A stretch of DNA of 55,634 nt, taken from the NCBI GenBank assembly GCA_046155605.1, contig JBJXFQ010000022.1, positions 1 to 55,634 of the forward strand, given 5' to 3'. The stretch is from JAEUIZ01 sp046155605. Lineage in GTDB: Bacteria > Planctomycetota > Phycisphaerae > Phycisphaerales > UBA1924. This document shows, piece by piece, positions 39,941-49,653 of this stretch; positions within the stretch are counted from its first letter, which is position 1; the number at the start of each line of letters is the position of its first letter. A program made the translations under genes and the position numbers. The notes below the pieces were generated by a model that ran no database searches, was not told the DNA's origin, and saw only the letters and a program-made list of their open reading frames with translations.

Positions 39941-41572
39941 ATGAAACTCGCTCGTGCCCTCGTCCTCTGTCTTGCCGCGCCGGCGACGGCCCAACTCGCC
40001 GTGGTCTCGACCCAACCCCCGATCAACGGCATCAACGTCCCACGATCCTCGGCACTCTCCGTCACCTTCGATCGCCCCGTGAACCCCGCGACCTTCACGC
40101 CCGCCTCGTTCGGCGCGTTCGGGAAGGTCAGCGGCCCGATCGTCGGATCGGTCGCGTTCTCCAACGGCGATCAGACCGTGACGCTCACGCCGGCGCGCCC
40201 GCTCGCCGCCGGTGAGGGCGTTGGGCTCGTCCTCTCCAACGCGCTGCGCGGTGCCGACGGCAGCGCGCTCCGCGCCGCGGGTTATACGACGACGTTCACC
40301 GTCGCGACGGCCCCGTCCGCCGGCGAGTTCTGCTACCGCGCCACGCTGACCGACCGCGACGCCTCGGGCGCGACGACCCGCATCTATGGCGGTGTCGGGT
40401 GCGACCTCAACCGCGACGGCTGGGCCGATCTGACGCTCGTGAACGAGGTCTCGGCCGACCTGCGCGTCTTCATCAACCGTGCGGATGGCAGCGGACTCTT
40501 CGGGCCGATGCTCGCGCCGCCCACGCCGATCCCCTTTGAAACAAGCCCCAACGAGCCCGCCGACTTCGACGGCGACGGATTTGTCGACATCGTCGCGACC
40601 AGCAACGCGACCAACCAACTCTCGATCGCCTGGGGCAACGGCGACGGCACGTTCGATCCGCCCACGCTCATCACCACGGGCAACTTCCTCCGTGGGCTGG
40701 GCATCATCGATTGCGACGGCGACGGGGACATGGACATCACCGTCGCCAGCCGTGGCACGGACCAGGTGCTGCTGCTGCGCAACACCGGGGCCCGCACCTT
40801 TGCCGCGCCCGTGGGTTTCGCGTCCGGCGGCTCTGGCCCCTACGGCATGACCGCGGCCGACATGAACGCCGACGGCATCCTCGATCTCGTCGTCGGGCAT
40901 GTGCAATCGCAGACCGTCACCGTTCTCCGCGGGAACGGCAACGCCACCTTCACGCAGGTCTCCAGCCGGCCCATCGGCGGCGGCAACTGGGTCATCGTCT
41001 GCGGAGACGTCAACAACGATGGGAAGATCGACGTCTCGGCCGCCAACTCATTCTCCGCCAACGCCTCGATGCTCCTGGGCAACGGCGACGGGACGCTCCA
41101 GCCAGCGACCGTGATCGGCAACGGCGGGCACACCACCGCCACCGACCTTGCCGACGTGGACGGCGATGGCGACCTCGATTGGATGGTCTCGTCGTTCGGC
41201 GCTTCGCTCTGGTACCTCTACCGCAACAACGGCGCGGGGCAGTTCACCTTCGTGCGGACTTTCACCGCACCGGGCAACCCCGCGTGCGCCCTCGCCGCCG
41301 ACTGGGACAACGACGGCGACATCGACCTGGCCCTGCTCGATGAGACCACCGACCTCATGCTCATCATGCTCAACTCGTCCCCCTCGTGCGTCGCCAACTG
41401 CGACTGCTCGGCGACCCCGCCGGCCCTGAACGTCAACGACTTCGTGTGCTTTCTGAACCGCTTCGCCGCCAACGACCGCTACGCCAACTGCGATGGGAGC
41501 ACGACCCAGCCGATCTTGAACATCAACGACTTCGTGTGTTTCAACAACCAGTTTGCCGCGGGCTGCCCGTAG
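39941..41572 (+). CDS. Exported Ig-like and FG-GAP/VCBS protein with GC-type dockerin
   Basis: The 543-residue protein has a short signal peptide (MKLARALVLCLAAPATAQ). A Big_5-type Ig-like domain follows (PINGINVPRSSALSVTFDRP...VTLTPARPLAAGEGVGLVLS). About six VCBS/FG-GAP repeats come next, for example GCDLNRDGWADLTLVNE, PADFDGDGFVDIVATSN, IIDCDGDGDMDITVASR, AADMNADGILDLVVGH and LADVDGDGDLDWMVSS. Two dockerin repeats (VANCDCSATPPALNVNDFVC, YANCDGSTTQPILNINDFVC) end at AAGCP. In the first, glycine is replaced by cysteine (NCDCS). GAAGGGAG precedes the ATG. It closes the tandem array. Confidence 0.87.
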   Translation: MKLARALVLCLAAPATAQLAVVSTQPPINGINVPRSSALSVTFDRPVNPATFTPASFGAFGKVSGPIVGSVAFSNGDQTVTLTPARPLAAGEGVGLVLSNALRGADGSALRAAGYTTTFTVATAPSAGEFCYRATLTDRDASGATTRIYGGVGCDLNRDGWADLTLVNEVSADLRVFINRADGSGLFGPMLAPPTPIPFETSPNEPADFDGDGFVDIVATSNATNQLSIAWGNGDGTFDPPTLITTGNFLRGLGIIDCDGDGDMDITVASRGTDQVLLLRNTGARTFAAPVGFASGGSGPYGMTAADMNADGILDLVVGHVQSQTVTVLRGNGNATFTQVSSRPIGGGNWVIVCGDVNNDGKIDVSAANSFSANASMLLGNGDGTLQPATVIGNGGHTTATDLADVDGDGDLDWMVSSFGASLWYLYRNNGAGQFTFVRTFTAPGNPACALAADWDNDGDIDLALLDETTDLMLIMLNSSPSCVANCDCSATPPALNVNDFVCFLNRFAANDRYANCDGSTTQPILNINDFVCFNNQFAAGCP

Positions 41573-41575
41573 GTC

Positions 41576-41620
41576 GCGCGGGCACCCCATCCTCGTGGTC
41601 GCGCCGGCGTGAGCCCGCGC
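41576..41620. terminator. Possible bidirectional hairpin between convergent genes
   Basis: GCGCGGGC (41576-41583) can pair with GCCCGCGC (41613-41620) across 29 bp, between the convergent FG-GAP dockerin gene and the ferredoxin gene. No T-run follows, so termination is uncertain. Confidence 0.3.
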
Positions 41621-41645
41621 GGCCTCATTCAGCCCCGCTACCTCG

Positions 41646-41906
41646 CTACTTCTTGTAGTAGTCCAGGTTGATCTGGACGTACTTGTTCCACTCGCCCGGC
41701 AGGTCTTCCTGCGGAAAGATCGCCTTCACCGGGCACTCATCCACGCACAGCCCGCAATCGATGCAGGTGTCCGGGTCGATGTAGAGTTGATCGGCGGTCT
41801 CGAACTGCGGCTCGTTCTTTGTCGGGTGGATGCAATCCACCGGGCAGACCGCCACGCACGAGATGTCTTTGGTTCCGATGCAGGGTTCGGCGATGATGTG
41901 CGGCAT
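41646..41906 (-). CDS. Two-cluster bacterial ferredoxin
   Basis: The 86-residue protein has the cluster motifs CIGTKDISCVAVCPVDCIHP and CIDCGLCVDECPVKAIFP. The second is a plain CxxCxxCxxxCP [4Fe-4S] site; the first has longer spacing, as in seven-iron/FdxA-type ferredoxins, which bind a [3Fe-4S] or [4Fe-4S] cluster. It carries electrons in the cytoplasm; partners are unknown. It has its own small gap on both sides and is not clearly part of the ABC operon. The next 181 bp to the right hold nothing recognised. Confidence 0.93.
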   Translation of the reverse strand: MPHIIAEPCIGTKDISCVAVCPVDCIHPTKNEPQFETADQLYIDPDTCIDCGLCVDECPVKAIFPQEDLPGEWNKYVQINLDYYKK

Positions 41907-42087
41907 GGGGGATCGACCTCGGGCCGGTGCTTGGCCAAGCCATGATACGCCCAGACGACGCGGCTTTGGAAGGGTCGCGCGGTGCCTTCACCAGCCCGCC
42001 GCCGCCGTGCGGGAAAGGTGTCACACGCGAAGCGGGTGTCGTTGGGGGATGTCCCATCTCACCCGCCAAGCCCGCGCGAAGGCTGCA

Positions 42088-44166
42088 TCAACTCGACCGC
42101 CCGCTGAGCCGTCGGAAGGCCCGGATTGCCACGCCCAGCGCCGCCGCGCCAAGGGCCGCATATCCGCACAGCACGGCCAGAACCACCAGTGTGAACTCGT
42201 CGCGGTTGAGTCGCGCCTGGGCGAAGCCCGCGAGTTCATAGGTCGCGGATCGCCCCTGCAGGTTCATGCCCTCTTGCGCCGTCGTGACGACCATCGCCAC
42301 CGGATTCATCGCATAGATCGCGTTGCTGGCGCGGTCATACCAGCGCTCGTCCGACCAATCCATGAACCACCCTGCCAGCGCCAGAACCACCCACGACGCC
42401 ATCCACAGCAGCAGCGCCACGCCCAGGTTGGCGATCGCGGCGGTGACGGCCTTCCGGAACATCAGGCTGAACAACTGCCCCGTCGCCGTCAGCAAAAGCG
42501 CCGGCCCGGCATAGATCATCGCCGCGTGAAGCGCCAGCCACCACGAGACCCAGCCCAGCCCCGCCGCGACGACCAGATGGCCCAACGCCACCGCCAGCAG
42601 GAACCACTGCCCCCGCAGCGCGCCCAGGTACTTGCCCAGCACCACCGCGCGTCCCGAGAGCGGCGTCGTCAGCAAAACCTCCCACGTCCGCGCCTCACGC
42701 TCGCCCGCCACCCCGCCCGTGGTCAGGAACACCGGCTGGATCATCGCCACCAGCGCGCCGAGCACCGCGATCGTGGCGTGCAACCCCTCGTCCGACATCG
42801 AGGCGTTGGCGTACAGCAGCACCATCCCGACAAGCGTCGCCGCGGCCACGATGATCGCGCTGCGCCGCGAGCCGAAACTCGACTGCCGAAGTTCGCGCCA
42901 CAGCACCGGTGAGTCAGAGACTTCGCGCAGTCTCGCCCGCTCGCGCACCAGTTCGTCGTGATCGCCGGAGGAGGGTTCCATGACCGCGCTCGACACGTCG
43001 CCAAGCGACCCCGGCAGACCAGCCCCGATCGCGAGCGACAGGGGATAGCCGTCGTTCGATGCCTCGCCGGGCTCGATCCGCGGCGGGGCATCCGGCCTTG
43101 CGCCCTTGGCCGACGCCGAAGCCCTCGCGGCACGAGCCGCGGCACGCCTCGCGGCCCGGCGCAGGCGTCTCGCCGATGCTGATGGCGCGCCCGACGCCTC
43201 TCGGATCATTTGCTTCCGCAGCGCGCGGATGGTCCAGAGCGTCGCGGCACCCGCGGCCAGCAGGTTGTAGATCGAGCACCACACCCACGTCGGACCAAGC
43301 GAGATCGTCCTCGGGCCGCCGACGGCGTCGCCGGCGCCAACAGAAAGTGCGGTCAGCAGTGACCAGTCGGTGGTGAAATCGAGCTGAGGCCACGGCCCGC
43401 CCATTGCCGTCGCCCTCGTGAGATAGCCGAGCGTGGCCGGCGCGCACGTTGCCAGAACCTGCTCGTGATATTGGTACGTCGGCGCGACCCCCAGATCACG
43501 GTAGTTGATGGAGTAGTAGATCACGCCCTCCACCGCCGACGGACCGGCCTGCACGAGCACCAACGTGAGCAGGCCCATGAGCGCCGCTGACGTCGCGCGA
43601 AGGTGACCCACCGAGAACATCAGCCCCAGCGTCGCGCCCAGGATCGCCGTCGTCAGCGTCAGGCTCGCCGCCGCCAGCACCAGCGCCGCATCGAGCCCTC
43701 CGCACACCCGGATCGCCAGAAGGAACGGCGCGGCGATCAGCGACAGGATCAGCACATGCACCAGCCGGCTCGACAGTTTCCCCAGCACGATCTGCGCGCT
43801 CGTCAGGGGCGTGGTCATCAACACCGCCAGCGTCCGCGCCCGCTTTTCGTCGCAGATCGCGCCCGCCGACAGGATCGGCGCCGCCAGTGTGAGCGAGATG
43901 AACTGGAACCACACGATCACCAGGGCCAACTGCGGTGCCATTTGCTGCAGCGCTTGAAGCCGCGACACCGCCGAAGACATTCCGATCGATTGCCGCATCC
44001 CCGAGAACGCGAACGCGACTAGCGCCAGCAGGCCCGCGGCATAGGCGAACCTCGCCAGGTACGTCCCGCGCCGACGGCCGGCCGCCAGCACCTCGCGCTG
44101 GAAGATCGGACCCAGAAGCAGCGACGCCGGGTTCAGCCGTTTCAAGATGGCCAGCGCCCGTGACAT
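42088..44166 (-). CDS. ABC-2-type transporter permease (double-length)
   Basis: The 692-residue membrane protein has two permease halves of about six helices each. The first contains FAYAAGLLALVAFAFSG and MTTPLTSAQIVLGKLSSR, the second VAGEREARTWEVLLTTPLSG and RAVVLGKYLGALRG. The TTPL-S-x-x-IVLGK elements are typical of ABC-2 permeases. A basic alanine-rich loop (ARRLRRAARRAAARAARASA) lies between the halves. Its ATG is 2 bp from the stop of the ATPase gene. It is last in the MoxR-led operon. Confidence 0.85.
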   Translation of the reverse strand: MSRALAILKRLNPASLLLGPIFQREVLAAGRRRGTYLARFAYAAGLLALVAFAFSGMRQSIGMSSAVSRLQALQQMAPQLALVIVWFQFISLTLAAPILSAGAICDEKRARTLAVLMTTPLTSAQIVLGKLSSRLVHVLILSLIAAPFLLAIRVCGGLDAALVLAAASLTLTTAILGATLGLMFSVGHLRATSAALMGLLTLVLVQAGPSAVEGVIYYSINYRDLGVAPTYQYHEQVLATCAPATLGYLTRATAMGGPWPQLDFTTDWSLLTALSVGAGDAVGGPRTISLGPTWVWCSIYNLLAAGAATLWTIRALRKQMIREASGAPSASARRLRRAARRAAARAARASASAKGARPDAPPRIEPGEASNDGYPLSLAIGAGLPGSLGDVSSAVMEPSSGDHDELVRERARLREVSDSPVLWRELRQSSFGSRRSAIIVAAATLVGMVLLYANASMSDEGLHATIAVLGALVAMIQPVFLTTGGVAGEREARTWEVLLTTPLSGRAVVLGKYLGALRGQWFLLAVALGHLVVAAGLGWVSWWLALHAAMIYAGPALLLTATGQLFSLMFRKAVTAAIANLGVALLLWMASWVVLALAGWFMDWSDERWYDRASNAIYAMNPVAMVVTTAQEGMNLQGRSATYELAGFAQARLNRDEFTLVVLAVLCGYAALGAAALGVAIRAFRRLSGRSS

Positions 44167-44168
44167 GC

Positions 44169-45101
44169 CTATTGCAGCGCCCCCTTCGTCAGCGTCAGGA
44201 AGGCGTCCTCGAGTTTGACGGCCTGCGGCGTGAACGACCCGATCCGCACGCCCGCCGCCATCACACGCTCCAGCACGAAGTGGTGCCCGTGCTCACCCGC
44301 CGTCAACTCGACGACCAGTTGGCCATCCTCGGCGAAGGCCCGCGCGACCCTCGGATCGTCCGCGAGCGCTCGCGCCGCCGCATCGAGGTCGGCCGCGCCC
44401 TCGGGACGAATCGCGATCCGCTCCCCGCCGCGCACGCGACCCAGCGCCTCGGCGAGCGAGCCCGCGAAGAGCAGCCGGCCCCGTTCGATGATCCCGATGC
44501 TCGTGGACATCTCGCCCAACTCGGTGAGGATGTGCGAACTGACCATGATCGACTTGCCCATGCGACCGAGTTCGGTGATGAGCGATCGCATCTCGATGCG
44601 GGCACGAGGATCAAGCCCGCTCGCCGGCTCGTCGAGCAGCAGCACCTTGGGCTCGTGGATCAGCACCCGCGCCACGCCCAGCCGCTGCTGCATCCCGCGC
44701 GAGAGGCTGTCCACCATCGCGCGGCGCTTGCCGCCGAGGTCCGTCAGTTCAAGCACCGAATCGACGACCGTGCGCCGCTTGCCGCGAGGGATCTCGAACG
44801 CCGCCGCGAAAAACTGGAGGTACTCATCCACCGTCAGGTCGTCATACACCCCGAGGAAATCCGGCATGTAGCCCAGGATTCGGCGGATGCGGTCCCCGTC
44901 GCGCGTCACGTCGAGCCCGTCAACCTTCGCCGTCCCCGCATCGGGCGCAAGCAGGCACGCGAGGATCTTCATCGTCGTGCTCTTGCCCGCGCCGTTAGGA
45001 CCGATGAAGCCGAAGACCTCGCCCGGCCCGATCGAGAGCGACAAGTTGTCAACCGCAACCAGGTCGCCGAATCGCTTGGTGATATTGGTGATCTCGATCA
45101 T
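44169..45101 (-). CDS. ABC-2-type transporter ATP-binding protein
   Basis: The 310-residue ATPase has Walker A GPNGAGKST, the signature LSRGMQQRLGVARVLIHEP, Walker B VLLLDEPASGLD and the switch histidine in IMVSSHILTEL. Its C-terminal domain resembles those of ABC-2/gliding-type transporters. GGAGG lies 4 bp before ATG 45101, which overlaps the stop of the large exported protein (ATGA). Upstream in-frame extension to 45392 is inside the preceding gene and is not used. It pairs with the permease that follows. Confidence 0.93.
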   Translation of the reverse strand: MIEITNITKRFGDLVAVDNLSLSIGPGEVFGFIGPNGAGKSTTMKILACLLAPDAGTAKVDGLDVTRDGDRIRRILGYMPDFLGVYDDLTVDEYLQFFAAAFEIPRGKRRTVVDSVLELTDLGGKRRAMVDSLSRGMQQRLGVARVLIHEPKVLLLDEPASGLDPRARIEMRSLITELGRMGKSIMVSSHILTELGEMSTSIGIIERGRLLFAGSLAEALGRVRGGERIAIRPEGAADLDAAARALADDPRVARAFAEDGQLVVELTAGEHGHHFVLERVMAAGVRIGSFTPQAVKLEDAFLTLTKGALQ

Positions 45102-47491
45102 GGGGCCTCCAGCGGGATCAGCACGCGCAGCACCGCCGCTTGCCGCTCGCGAGCGCTCCACGAGATCGTGGTCCGCGCGGGCCACTCCTCGACATACAGA
45201 TACAGCACGGCGTGTGTCCCCGACTCGAGCCGGCGCTCGATCGACTGCCCGCGCCGATCCGCGCCCGGCGCACCCAGCCACATCCCGGGCCGAAATGGTG
45301 ATCTCGCCGTCGCCCACGGCACGCCGAACGTCTGCGCTTCCTGATCGCTCAACGTCGAGGCCCAGAATGTCGGGGCCATCGAGCGAGACCATTCATGGCG
45401 AAAGTCACCCGTCCACGCTCCCGCCTCCTGCTCGCCCACCGCCTCCATTTTCGGGGTCTCCACATGGGGGGTTGTCGGACGGCGCCGACCCGTCATCCGC
45501 TGCAACGCGCGATGTGGGTCTTCCGGAGGGCCGTAGAAATCGCCATCCACCGGCGAAGTCGAGAGCCACCGCCCGCCCACGCGCAGCGCCGCCGAGACCA
45601 CCTTGGCCTCCTTTGGCAGCCCGCCCAGCGTCACCGTATGGCCGCTCTCAGCCGGCTCCACCCTGCCCACGATGCTCCCGCGATCAGGGCCCTCGTGCAT
45701 CAGCGTGCGAAACGTCCACAACCCCAGCGGCAGCGTCGCGGCCACGTTCCCGCGCTCCGAGCCAGCCTCTCCGCCCGCTGCGCTCTGCACCATCGGCACC
45801 ATCGCCGTCGCCGACACCGACGAGCCCATCCCGTAGTAGTTCTCCGCCGCCACCCCGCACGTCCAATCCAGCATCGCCGGCTCGCGCACTTTCGCGGTGC
45901 CCGACCGTGCGGCATAGAGGCCCGTAAACGACGTGTGAAATCCCAGCGAGCCGCCTCCCGTTAGCGGTGCCGCATATCGATCGATCATCGTGATCCCGTT
46001 GACGCGCGACGACTCGGCCCGGATGAATCGCGGCAAGGCATACGCGCCGACCGTCGCCAGCGCGATCCACCCCAGCGCTGTCAGCCACGACCGGTGCCGC
46101 GCGCGCAGACACCTGAGCACGAAAAAATCACCCGGCCCGAGCAAGATCGCCAGCGCCCCCATGCACCCGCCGATCGCCAGGAACACCGCGGTGCCCAGCA
46201 GCGGCACGTCTGCCAGCGCGTCGAGCACGGCGTTCGTCGCCCGGTTCCGCGGCCCCAGGCTCATCGCAAACCACATCTGCCGCTGCTCGTCAGGCTGCGT
46301 CAGCCAATCGTCGATCGCGCTCTCGAGGGCCGAACGCCAGACCCCGCCCGTCGCCCGCGTCGAGACCGTCTCCGGCACGCGCGACGGATCGACCCCAAGC
46401 ACCGTGACCCATCCAAACCCGCACGGCCCCTCGGCCAGCAGCCCCGCGTCGTCCTCCGTCCGCCACCGCACTACCCAGCCCCGCGCCTCGGGCGTGAGCC
46501 GTAGCGCCCGAGCCTTCGCCTCGGGCGCGGGCGCGGGAATCGCCGCCGCCAGGCTCGCATCCTCGCCGACCGTCGCGCGGACATGTTCCACCTCTCTCGC
46601 GCGGCCCAGGGCATCTTCCAGTGCCTTTGGCGTCGCCATCGCCAGCGCAGGCCCCGGCACGATCGCGCGGGCCGCCTCCGCCGGCAGCCATTGCCTCCAA
46701 CCCTCGCCCGGGTCTGCTGCCACCAGCAGCAGGCGACCCCCGCTCTCGACCCACTTCCGCACCGCCTGCGCCGCCACCGGGTCCGCATCGATGCTCGAAT
46801 CGATCGCCAGCGCCAGCACCCCGTCATACCCCATCCACGAGAGCGGCATCGACCCCGGCTCGATCCGCGCGCCCACCATCAAGCGCCACACTGCCTCGTC
46901 CGTCAGCCGCGTCTCCGAATCCGGGCGTGCCGACTGCGCGGGCCGGCCCGTTGCGCGTCGCGGCGCAACCGCCTGCCGCCTCGGCTCCACACGCCACTCC
47001 GCTGCCGTCCAATCTCGCACCGCGTCAGCAAGGCTATTTCGCCCCACCGACACCACCAGCCCGTTCCGACCGCCGATGGTCAGCGGCAACTTCTTCCCCG
47101 CCTCCGTCGCGTTCTGCTCGTACCGCTCCGACGCCAGAATGCTCCCGCGCTCGTCCATCAGCGTGATCGATACCGCGTCGCACCCTTCCGGAAGCCGCGC
47201 GATCACCTGCACCGGCGTCACCTTGTTCGGCGTCGCGGCAAACGGCGTCACGATCTGCGCGTTCTGCGTCGAGTCCTGCTGATACCGCACGATCACCGCG
47301 CCCGCGATCGCGCGATCGCCCGTCCCCACGTTCACGCGGATCGGTCCCCACGCGCCCCCGGGCATCATCCCGCCAAAGCCCCACGACACATAAAACCCCG
47401 CCCCGGCATCCGTTCGGGCCGCCTCCGTCACAGGCTCCGACGGCTGCATCGCCATCGCGGGAACTGCCAGGGCTAGCGCGAGCCATTTCAT
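45098..47491 (-). CDS. Large membrane-anchored exported protein of the MoxR operon
   Basis: The 797-residue protein starts with a signal peptide (MKWLALALAVPAMAMQPSEP). An N-terminal domain of about 450 residues includes a GATase-like stretch (GYDGVLALAIDSSIDADPVA, WVESGGRLLLVAADPGEGW). Two membrane segments lie near the middle (LLGTAVFLAIGGCMGALAIL, LTALGWIALATVGAYALP). A second extracytoplasmic domain follows. The layout resembles planctomycete proteins next to BatA-type genes. Function is unknown. A GTG at 47494 is also in frame. The gap to the BatA-like gene is 62 bp. Confidence 0.65.
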   Translation of the reverse strand: MKWLALALAVPAMAMQPSEPVTEAARTDAGAGFYVSWGFGGMMPGGAWGPIRVNVGTGDRAIAGAVIVRYQQDSTQNAQIVTPFAATPNKVTPVQVIARLPEGCDAVSITLMDERGSILASERYEQNATEAGKKLPLTIGGRNGLVVSVGRNSLADAVRDWTAAEWRVEPRRQAVAPRRATGRPAQSARPDSETRLTDEAVWRLMVGARIEPGSMPLSWMGYDGVLALAIDSSIDADPVAAQAVRKWVESGGRLLLVAADPGEGWRQWLPAEAARAIVPGPALAMATPKALEDALGRAREVEHVRATVGEDASLAAAIPAPAPEAKARALRLTPEARGWVVRWRTEDDAGLLAEGPCGFGWVTVLGVDPSRVPETVSTRATGGVWRSALESAIDDWLTQPDEQRQMWFAMSLGPRNRATNAVLDALADVPLLGTAVFLAIGGCMGALAILLGPGDFFVLRCLRARHRSWLTALGWIALATVGAYALPRFIRAESSRVNGITMIDRYAAPLTGGGSLGFHTSFTGLYAARSGTAKVREPAMLDWTCGVAAENYYGMGSSVSATAMVPMVQSAAGGEAGSERGNVAATLPLGLWTFRTLMHEGPDRGSIVGRVEPAESGHTVTLGGLPKEAKVVSAALRVGGRWLSTSPVDGDFYGPPEDPHRALQRMTGRRRPTTPHVETPKMEAVGEQEAGAWTGDFRHEWSRSMAPTFWASTLSDQEAQTFGVPWATARSPFRPGMWLGAPGADRRGQSIERRLESGTHAVLYLYVEEWPARTTISWSARERQAAVLRVLIPLEAP

Positions 47492-47553
47492 CACCCACTT
47501 CTTATGACAAGGCCGCTCTCGGTTGCACGGGCGCGAGGTCTGCTGCTCCTCCG

Positions 47554-49653
47554 TCACACCTGAACCTTCCGGTTGTAGATAAACCACTCGAGCAGCAGCA
47601 CCCCTAGCGCCGCCAGGATCAGCCACGGCCAGAGCGAGCGAACCGTCTTGGCACTCTCGTTCGCTTCCGCCGTCACCTGCTGCCGCGCCAGTTCCAGTTT
47701 CGTCGCCGCGCCGATGTCGCTCTCCGCCGCGTCCAAGAGGTTCGCCGCGAACGGCCGCACCGCCCGATCGCCCGTCTTCGCGTCCGTCGGACCCGGCTCG
47801 CCCCGCCACGACATCTGATAAATGCCCGCCCGCTGCAACGGACCAAAGACCACCGTGCCATCCGGCGAAGGCTCGCCCGCCTGTGCCGTCGTCGCGTCGG
47901 GAAGCCGCACCGTCACGTCCTTCGCCCCCTTGGGCAGACGATCCGCGTACACCCCGCCCGGCTGCACGATCTGGCCCAGCCCCGCCCCGTCATCGCCCAG
48001 ATGCTCCACCGCCTGCGCCAGGAACACCACGAAACTCACATCAAACGGCCAATTCGTGTCCGCAACATCAAACGGCACCACGATCGCCCGCGCCTCCGCC
48101 GTCGTCAACTCCACGATCGCCGGGCCGTTGTCCGCCGTCGCCAGCACCGTCGCCGCGCTCGTCGTCGGCACCTCAATCGGCCTCGACGCCCCGATGTTCA
48201 CCGCATCCAGGCTCAGCCCGCGCAGCGCCGGGTGCGTCTTCGACCAATCCACGAACACCGCCGGTTCGCCCTTGCCCTTGTCGATCAGCCCAGCCTCCGT
48301 CCCCGGCACCGCACCCAGGATCAAAAAGCGCCCCGTCGGCAGCGGCACCGTCGATTCCTTCGGCATCGTCGGCAGGTACCCGTCCAGCACCACCACGTCA
48401 TAGTCCGTCGGCTTCGCCGTCACACGCGACTGCTCATATTGCTCCGGCGACATCGTGTCCAACTTCGCCAACGGCAGGTTCTCGAGCGCCGCCGCCAGGA
48501 ACAAGTTCCCGCGCGTCACCACCGCCACCGAAAGCCGCTTCGCCGGCGGCACCACCAGGAACGCCGCGTTGTCCGAGTCCAACTCGTCGCTGCTCGGCAC
48601 CGAGACCCGCACGCCCACAATCGCGCCCTCGGGCCGATCCAGCGTGAATACCGTGCCGCTAACGCCCGGCACGAGTTTGCCCTTGCCCTCCCCGCTCTCT
48701 TCCACCGTCGCCGCGGGCAACTCGACAGGCCGGATCGCCGCCGGCTCGCCGTTGAGTCGCAACTCGACATCCACCGTCCGCACCACGCGCTCCGTCGTCT
48801 GCAAACCGATGAAGACCGAGAGTTGGCTCGGGTTCTCGAACGCGCGCCCGGCGCGCAAACTCGTCACGGCGATGTTCGTCGCCTCCGCCGTCCCGATCGA
48901 GTGGAACCGCACGTCCTCCTCGCGCCCCGCATCGACCTTACTAAGGTCCGGCAGCCGCCCGTCGGAATAGACATGGATCGTCCCCACCGGCTTTGGCGGC
49001 CGTTCATAGCGGCTCTCCGTGCCGTCGGGCCTCGTCTCGATCACCACATCCCGCGGCGCCTGCGCCAGCGCCAGCCGGAACGCCTCCTCGATCAGCGACG
49101 GCGCATCGCTCGGCTCGATCGCCTTGATCGCGGCCCGCAAGAGCGCCTTGTCCGCCGTGAAGGCTTGCAGCGCCTTGGCCGTCGTGTCAAACGTGATGAG
49201 CATCGCCTGATCGCCCGCGCCGCCGCCCACCTGATCGAAAATCCCAGGCTCGCGCATCGAATCGACCAGTTTGATCGCCTCGGCCTTCGCCGCCTCGAGC
49301 CGTGAGATTCGATCGGCGCTCCTCCCCGCCGCGCCGTCAGTCGCGTTCATGCTCGCCGAGCGATCGATGAGGATGAGGTGCTTCTCGCCCGTGGCCATGG
49401 CGGAGCGGATCTGCGGCTGCGCGAGGGCCGTGAGCGCCGCCACGAGCGCGAGCAGTTGCAACAGCAGCAGGATGTTCCGCCGCAACCGCTGGAACGGCGC
49501 GTTGGCCTGCAAATCCTCGATCGATTTCTTCCACAGCAGCGTCGTGGAAATCTCCACGTCCCGCCGTCGCAGCTTCAGGAAATACAGAATCACCAGCGCC
49601 GGCACGGCGATCGATGCGGCGATGATCCCGAGCATGGGGGAGAGCCAGGTCAT
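47554..49653 (-). CDS. BatA-type membrane protein with von Willebrand factor A domain
   Basis: The 699-residue protein has a BatA N-terminal region (MTWLSPMLGIIAASIAVPAL, then FLKLRRRDVEISTTLLWKKS and LLLLLQLLALVAALTALAQP). A VWA domain with MIDAS DRSAS near residue 98 follows, then a large extracytoplasmic region with a GATase-like segment and a final helix (LWPWLILAALGVLLLEWFIY). ATG 49653 overlaps the stop of the zinc-ribbon gene (ATGA). In such operons MoxR and VWA proteins act as chaperones or assembly factors; the client is unknown. Confidence 0.85.
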   Translation of the reverse strand: MTWLSPMLGIIAASIAVPALVILYFLKLRRRDVEISTTLLWKKSIEDLQANAPFQRLRRNILLLLQLLALVAALTALAQPQIRSAMATGEKHLILIDRSASMNATDGAAGRSADRISRLEAAKAEAIKLVDSMREPGIFDQVGGGAGDQAMLITFDTTAKALQAFTADKALLRAAIKAIEPSDAPSLIEEAFRLALAQAPRDVVIETRPDGTESRYERPPKPVGTIHVYSDGRLPDLSKVDAGREEDVRFHSIGTAEATNIAVTSLRAGRAFENPSQLSVFIGLQTTERVVRTVDVELRLNGEPAAIRPVELPAATVEESGEGKGKLVPGVSGTVFTLDRPEGAIVGVRVSVPSSDELDSDNAAFLVVPPAKRLSVAVVTRGNLFLAAALENLPLAKLDTMSPEQYEQSRVTAKPTDYDVVVLDGYLPTMPKESTVPLPTGRFLILGAVPGTEAGLIDKGKGEPAVFVDWSKTHPALRGLSLDAVNIGASRPIEVPTTSAATVLATADNGPAIVELTTAEARAIVVPFDVADTNWPFDVSFVVFLAQAVEHLGDDGAGLGQIVQPGGVYADRLPKGAKDVTVRLPDATTAQAGEPSPDGTVVFGPLQRAGIYQMSWRGEPGPTDAKTGDRAVRPFAANLLDAAESDIGAATKLELARQQVTAEANESAKTVRSLWPWLILAALGVLLLEWFIYNRKVQV

